NCBI GenBank assembly: GCA_002436065.1
Contig: DIXP01000022.1
Span: 58,095-122,094 of the forward strand
Source: Chloroflexi bacterium UBA6077
Lineage (GTDB): Bacteria; Chloroflexota; UBA6077
DNA length: 64,000 nucleotides
Direction of reading: 5' to 3'
Below the pieces are notes generated by a model. The model saw only the letters and a program-made list of their open reading frames with translations. It did no database searches and had not been told where the DNA came from. Positions within the stretch are counted from its first letter, which is position 1. Every line of letters starts with the position of its first letter. Position numbers and translations under genes: made by a program. Below, one piece after another: positions 61,815 through 64,000 of the stretch.

Positions 61815-63067
61815 AGTGATTCCTCCTTGCAGACCTGCCCCAATACTGCAGATTCGACACAGTCCTCCAGGCTCCCGAAGGCTACCCGCCTCTTCAGGAC
61901 ACCTGGACCATAGTACGCGCACTTTCCAGAGCTGGTCATCACGACACGGTCTTCGGCTCGGAGCATAGGTGATAGGAGGATGCAAGCATCTGCCACGACC
62001 TTCACGCCGAATCGTTCCAACTCCGGCCAGAAGAGGCTAGCTTTCACCGCGTCTCGTACTGAACGGCTGGACATCACCACCAGGCGTGTTCCGGGATGGC
62101 GATCTCTGCCTTTCACTAATCGACCAAGCTTTGTGAACTCTTCTTTTGAGAAATGGGGGCATCCCAGCACCACGACGTCGATATCGCCCTGCGAGCAGGT
62201 GGACATCTGTCTCCGATACTCCCTGAGCGTGGTCAGGTCCACCTGCACCACATCTTCCGGCTGTTGTCCCTGGAAGGCTGCCTCCAGTGTGGGGGCTTCG
62301 GGTGTTGTCCCTACGGCATGGAAGAGAGCCACACGGCCCGAAGATGCCGCGGCGGCGCCGAGAGCCTTCAACTGGTCCTCGGTAACCCCTGTTGGCAATC
62401 CGTCCAGGACGGGTATCCTCTGCCCTGCCGTCTTGCCCAGATAGAAGCCGAGCACCGGATAGAAGGAGTCGTCTTGCAGGAGCGCAGCCGGCAGAGCTGT
62501 TAGCCTGAAGAGGATCTGGCCTCGCCGATTCTCGCTGAGATGCAGCCCACTCCTGGGAGCTCTTCCCGTGAGGGCCATGCACAGGTCCACGTAGTCACCG
62601 TACCGATTGGTTCGAGCTCCCAGCACCGAGTTCGCGAAGACTATAGCGTTGGATTCGGACCACCCGACCTGCTCGCCCCTGGCCGGTCGGATCCCCGATT
62701 GATAGGGGGCGCAGGTCCAGGTTGGCAGGCAGCCCATCCCGACATAGGCGCGCATGATCCTCAGCCCCTTTTCAGCAAACTCCTCGGACACGGAGAGGTT
62801 GCGCCACCCCTCTTCGTCCATGGGACCAGCGTTCAATGAGGTTGGTACCACGACGCGAGCGCCCAGCCGGGCGAAGGTTTCCGCGAAATCCAGGCTAGAC
62901 TCTCCCAGGTAGACAGCTCCGTCGATATGGACCCTGGTAATGTCCATCAACTCCTCGGCGCCCTCGATCTCGGCCGTCTTCACCAGAATGGACATAGCCA
63001 TCCGGGTTGCCTCACCTCGCTTTCCCTCAAGCATCTCTCGGTCTACTCTGCTCAGCTTCAGCGCCAT
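61805..63067 (-). CDS. Aconitase X large (catalytic) subunit
   Basis: A 420-residue DUF521/AcnX catalytic subunit. Typical segments are LSRVDREMLEGKRGEATRMAMSILVKTAEI at the N-terminus, MGCLPTWTCAPYQSGIRPARGEQVGWSESNAIVFANSV with likely Fe-S or metal cysteines, and LHLSENRRGQ. Known AcnX enzymes dehydrate cis-3-hydroxy-L-proline in bacteria or mevalonate 5-phosphate in archaea; other substrates are likely. Here a T-box leader that appears to sense isoleucyl-tRNA precedes it, hinting at a branched-chain amino acid role. The ATG at 63067 follows AGGAAGG. Longer readings run into the leader. Confidence 0.9.
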   Translation of the reverse strand: MALKLSRVDREMLEGKRGEATRMAMSILVKTAEIEGAEELMDITRVHIDGAVYLGESSLDFAETFARLGARVVVPTSLNAGPMDEEGWRNLSVSEEFAEKGLRIMRAYVGMGCLPTWTCAPYQSGIRPARGEQVGWSESNAIVFANSVLGARTNRYGDYVDLCMALTGRAPRSGLHLSENRRGQILFRLTALPAALLQDDSFYPVLGFYLGKTAGQRIPVLDGLPTGVTEDQLKALGAAAASSGRVALFHAVGTTPEAPTLEAAFQGQQPEDVVQVDLTTLREYRRQMSTCSQGDIDVVVLGCPHFSKEEFTKLGRLVKGRDRHPGTRLVVMSSRSVRDAVKASLFWPELERFGVKVVADACILLSPMLRAEDRVVMTSSGKCAYYGPGVLKRRVAFGSLEDCVESAVLGQVCKEESLWN

Positions 63068-63165
63068 GATCCTTCCTCGTCTGCCATCTGAGTTCTCGTA
63101 CTGCTCGCGTGACCCTCGGCCTTTTCGTACGGTGTTCGAGTCGCGTTCCTCCGGCAATCCGGGCA

Positions 63166-63463
63166 AACAAAAATCCCGTCCCTGCAAGGGACGGGATTGA
63201 TGATTTGCTATCCCGCGGTACCACCCAAATTAGCGCAACCGCTCGCTCGTCGAGGTACGTGTTCATACCCCCGTCACAGTTAACGGCTGACGAATCCGGC
63301 CAAGCCTACTGGAGCGAGTGGACTCACTCTTTTGGTTGGCAGCTCAGGAAGGATTTTCGGCGGGGACTCCACATCCGGTCACACCAAACCCGGACTCTCT
63401 GAGTGTCGCCCCTATCCGCCTACTCGTTTCCGTCGAAGCCTTTAGGCATATGAGCAATACAAC
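63166..63463 (-). ncRNA. T-box leader upstream of aconitase X, apparent Ile specifier
   Basis: Transcribed from the minus strand. The conserved T-box GGGTGGTACCGCGGGA is at 63226-63211, followed by an intrinsic terminator. Stem I shows AGTA, CAGAGAG, GGTGTGACCGG and the specifier region CCGAAAATCCTTCCTGAGC. Aligned to the Geobacillus glyQS leader (CGAAAGGCATTCTTGAGC), the specifier triplet falls on ATC (63354-63352), an isoleucine codon. The variable base in TGGT pairs with A73, which fits tRNA-Ile. It should allow read-through of the terminator when tRNA-Ile is uncharged. The T-box itself is firm; the amino acid is fairly likely. Confidence 0.9.
63173..63197 (-). terminator. Intrinsic terminator of the T-box leader
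   Basis: An 11-bp stem (ATCCCGTCCCT at 63173-63183 against 63187-63197) with a 3-base loop, followed on the minus strand by TTTTTGTTT. It is the terminator alternative to the T-box antiterminator. About 100 bp lie between it and the aconitase X start. Confidence 0.9.
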
Positions 63464-63469
63464 CGCGCC

Positions 63470-63499
63470 ATAATATACGCTCTTCTCCAGTACCGTCAA
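63470..63499 (-). promoter_or_regulatory. Promoter of the T-box leader
   Basis: TTGACG (63499-63494) and TATATT/TATTAT (63477-63472 or 63475-63470) are 16 or 18 bp apart on the minus strand. Transcription should start near 63463, just before stem I. The left end of the mobile element lies 14 bp upstream of the -35. Confidence 0.6.
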
Positions 63500-63552
63500 C
63501 AACAACGGACCTGGTAGCGTAGCATAGGTTGTGTAGTTTTCTTGGAAGGGGA

Positions 63553-63601
63553 GGGCGTATTCTCCAGCAGGTTCGGGAAAACCAGAGAGGAGAATACGCC
63601 C
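63553..63601 (+). repeat. 13-bp inverted repeat directly upstream of the transposase-fragment start
   Basis: GGGCGTATTCTCC at 63553-63565 pairs exactly with 63589-63601 across 23 bases, ending one base before the ATG at 63602. The stem would include the expected ribosome site (GAGAGGAG), so it could limit translation of the transposase. Read-through protection of this kind is known for IS elements, but the role here is inferred. Confidence 0.6.
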
Positions 63602-63868
63602 ATGGCCAAGATGCTAGCCCTGACCGAAAGGCCTATCGCCCAGCGGTTCGGAGAAGTCAAGGACGAGGAGGCGACCTGGGGGGACATTAGCGAGGAGGGG
63701 TGCCTTCTGGCGAAGAGGATCATCAAGGGTAGCCTGGAGGAGGGGCTCTCGATGAGGCTGGGGGTTACTAGATCTGTTAATGACGAGAGTGAGGAAGAAG
63801 CTGTCTCCATCGGATGTCCTCGGTCGCTAGAGCCTTCAGAGAGGTACGCAGACGCACCCGACCGATGA
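63602..63868 (+). pseudogene. Truncated transposase N-terminal fragment
   Basis: Begins MAKMLALTERPIAQRFGEV and continues through a charged region with LLAKRIIKGSLEEGLSMRLGV, reminiscent of the N-terminal region of IS256-type transposases. From base 63811 it reads through the shared 176-bp segment in the wrong frame and stops at 63868. The central catalytic DDE domain is missing. GAGAGGAG lies upstream, so a short peptide might still be made. Identification depends on the adjoining C-terminal fragment. Confidence 0.5.
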
Positions 63869-64000
63869 GTTGCTTCCAGAACAGCGCATCCTGTGATGCG
63901 GATCATCTACGCCATTATCACCCATCTGAACCAGCGCTGGAGCCAGCACGCCTCAGCTCAATCTACACAACTATCTTGACGCTACCTGCGAGCCATGCCC

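Larger units (their letters stand above)
63513..63986 (+). mobile_element. 474-bp internally deleted IS256-type element (MITE-like)
   Basis: The ends are imperfect inverted repeats. The left GGTAGCGT...GTTGTGTAG (63513-63536) matches the reverse complement of the right end (63986-63963) at 17 of 24 positions, including the outer 8 and inner 9 bases. Inside are an N-terminal-like coding fragment (63602-63810) and a frameshifted transposase C-terminus (63811-63979). A full IS256 element is about 1.3-1.5 kb, so the middle appears deleted. I see no clear target-site duplication. It could be moved only by a transposase supplied elsewhere. Confidence 0.65.

Noticed and set aside
63513..63986. Target-site duplication around the mobile element
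   Set aside because: The bases before 63513 (ACGGACCT) and after 63986 (TGCGAGCC) do not match.

Overview
The window is GC-rich bacterial DNA with tightly packed, mostly unidirectional gene blocks. No rRNA, tRNA or CRISPR array is visible. The mix suggests an uncultured Chloroflexota bacterium, possibly Dehalococcoidia-like: NrpR-type regulators outside archaea, a transcriptional T-box, large sets of tripartite tricarboxylate transporter (TTT) binding proteins, a YfhO-type membrane protein, an HPRT with an extra N-terminal domain, and dispersed 'GTCATTCTGAG'-type repeats. This taxonomic guess is inference.

Layout. (1) 1-5000: an L-cysteine desulfidase-like gene preceded by a partial duplicate of itself, a cysteine synthase, a class I aminotransferase and a proline/threonine-rich lipoprotein. 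(2) 5323-17741: a co-directional cell-surface operon with GT2 glycosyltransferase, sugar-nucleotide epimerase, DegT aminotransferase, methyltransferase, secreted NPCBM-alpha-galactosidase-like protein, YfhO-like membrane protein and a lipoprotein penicillin-binding protein, most joined by 1-4 bp overlaps. (3) 17748-20228: a methionine-synthase-activation-like protein, a PD-(D/E)XK-like/HPRT fusion and the cobalamin adenosyltransferase CobO.

(4) 20310-34467, 'cluster A', minus strand with a divergent NrpR-like regulator: enolase-superfamily enzyme, glutamate-mutase-type AdoCbl mutase (E, S and the actin-fold partner L), TctCBA transporter, thiolase, two crotonases and a class III CoA-transferase. 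The mutase E subunit has lost most residues that bind glutamate, so it probably rearranges another acid. (5) 34602-41966: PrpB-like lyase, GntR regulator, DUF6282 hydrolase-like protein, carboxymuconolactone decarboxylase-like protein, two MmgE/PrpD proteins and an orphan TctC. (6) 42030-48607: old-yellow-enzyme/FAD reductase, a third MmgE/PrpD, and a second TctABC set. (7) 49239-57107, 'cluster B': orphan TctC, CoA-transferase, crotonase, 3-hydroxyacyl-CoA dehydrogenase, crotonase and thiolase, again with a divergent NrpR-like regulator. Clusters A and B share the same gene order and look like an ancient duplication used for two different imported organic acids.

(8) 57159-60334: YchF ATPase, a cyclophilin-like protein, and an ArsA-family ATPase with a small partner. 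(9) 60410-63986: fragments of an IS256-type element, a truncated MFS gene, and the two-subunit aconitase X behind a T-box leader whose specifier reads as an isoleucine codon.

Most interesting signals: the altered-substrate B12 mutase gene cluster, the twin NrpR-controlled acid-catabolism clusters, and the T-box(Ile)-aconitase X pairing.
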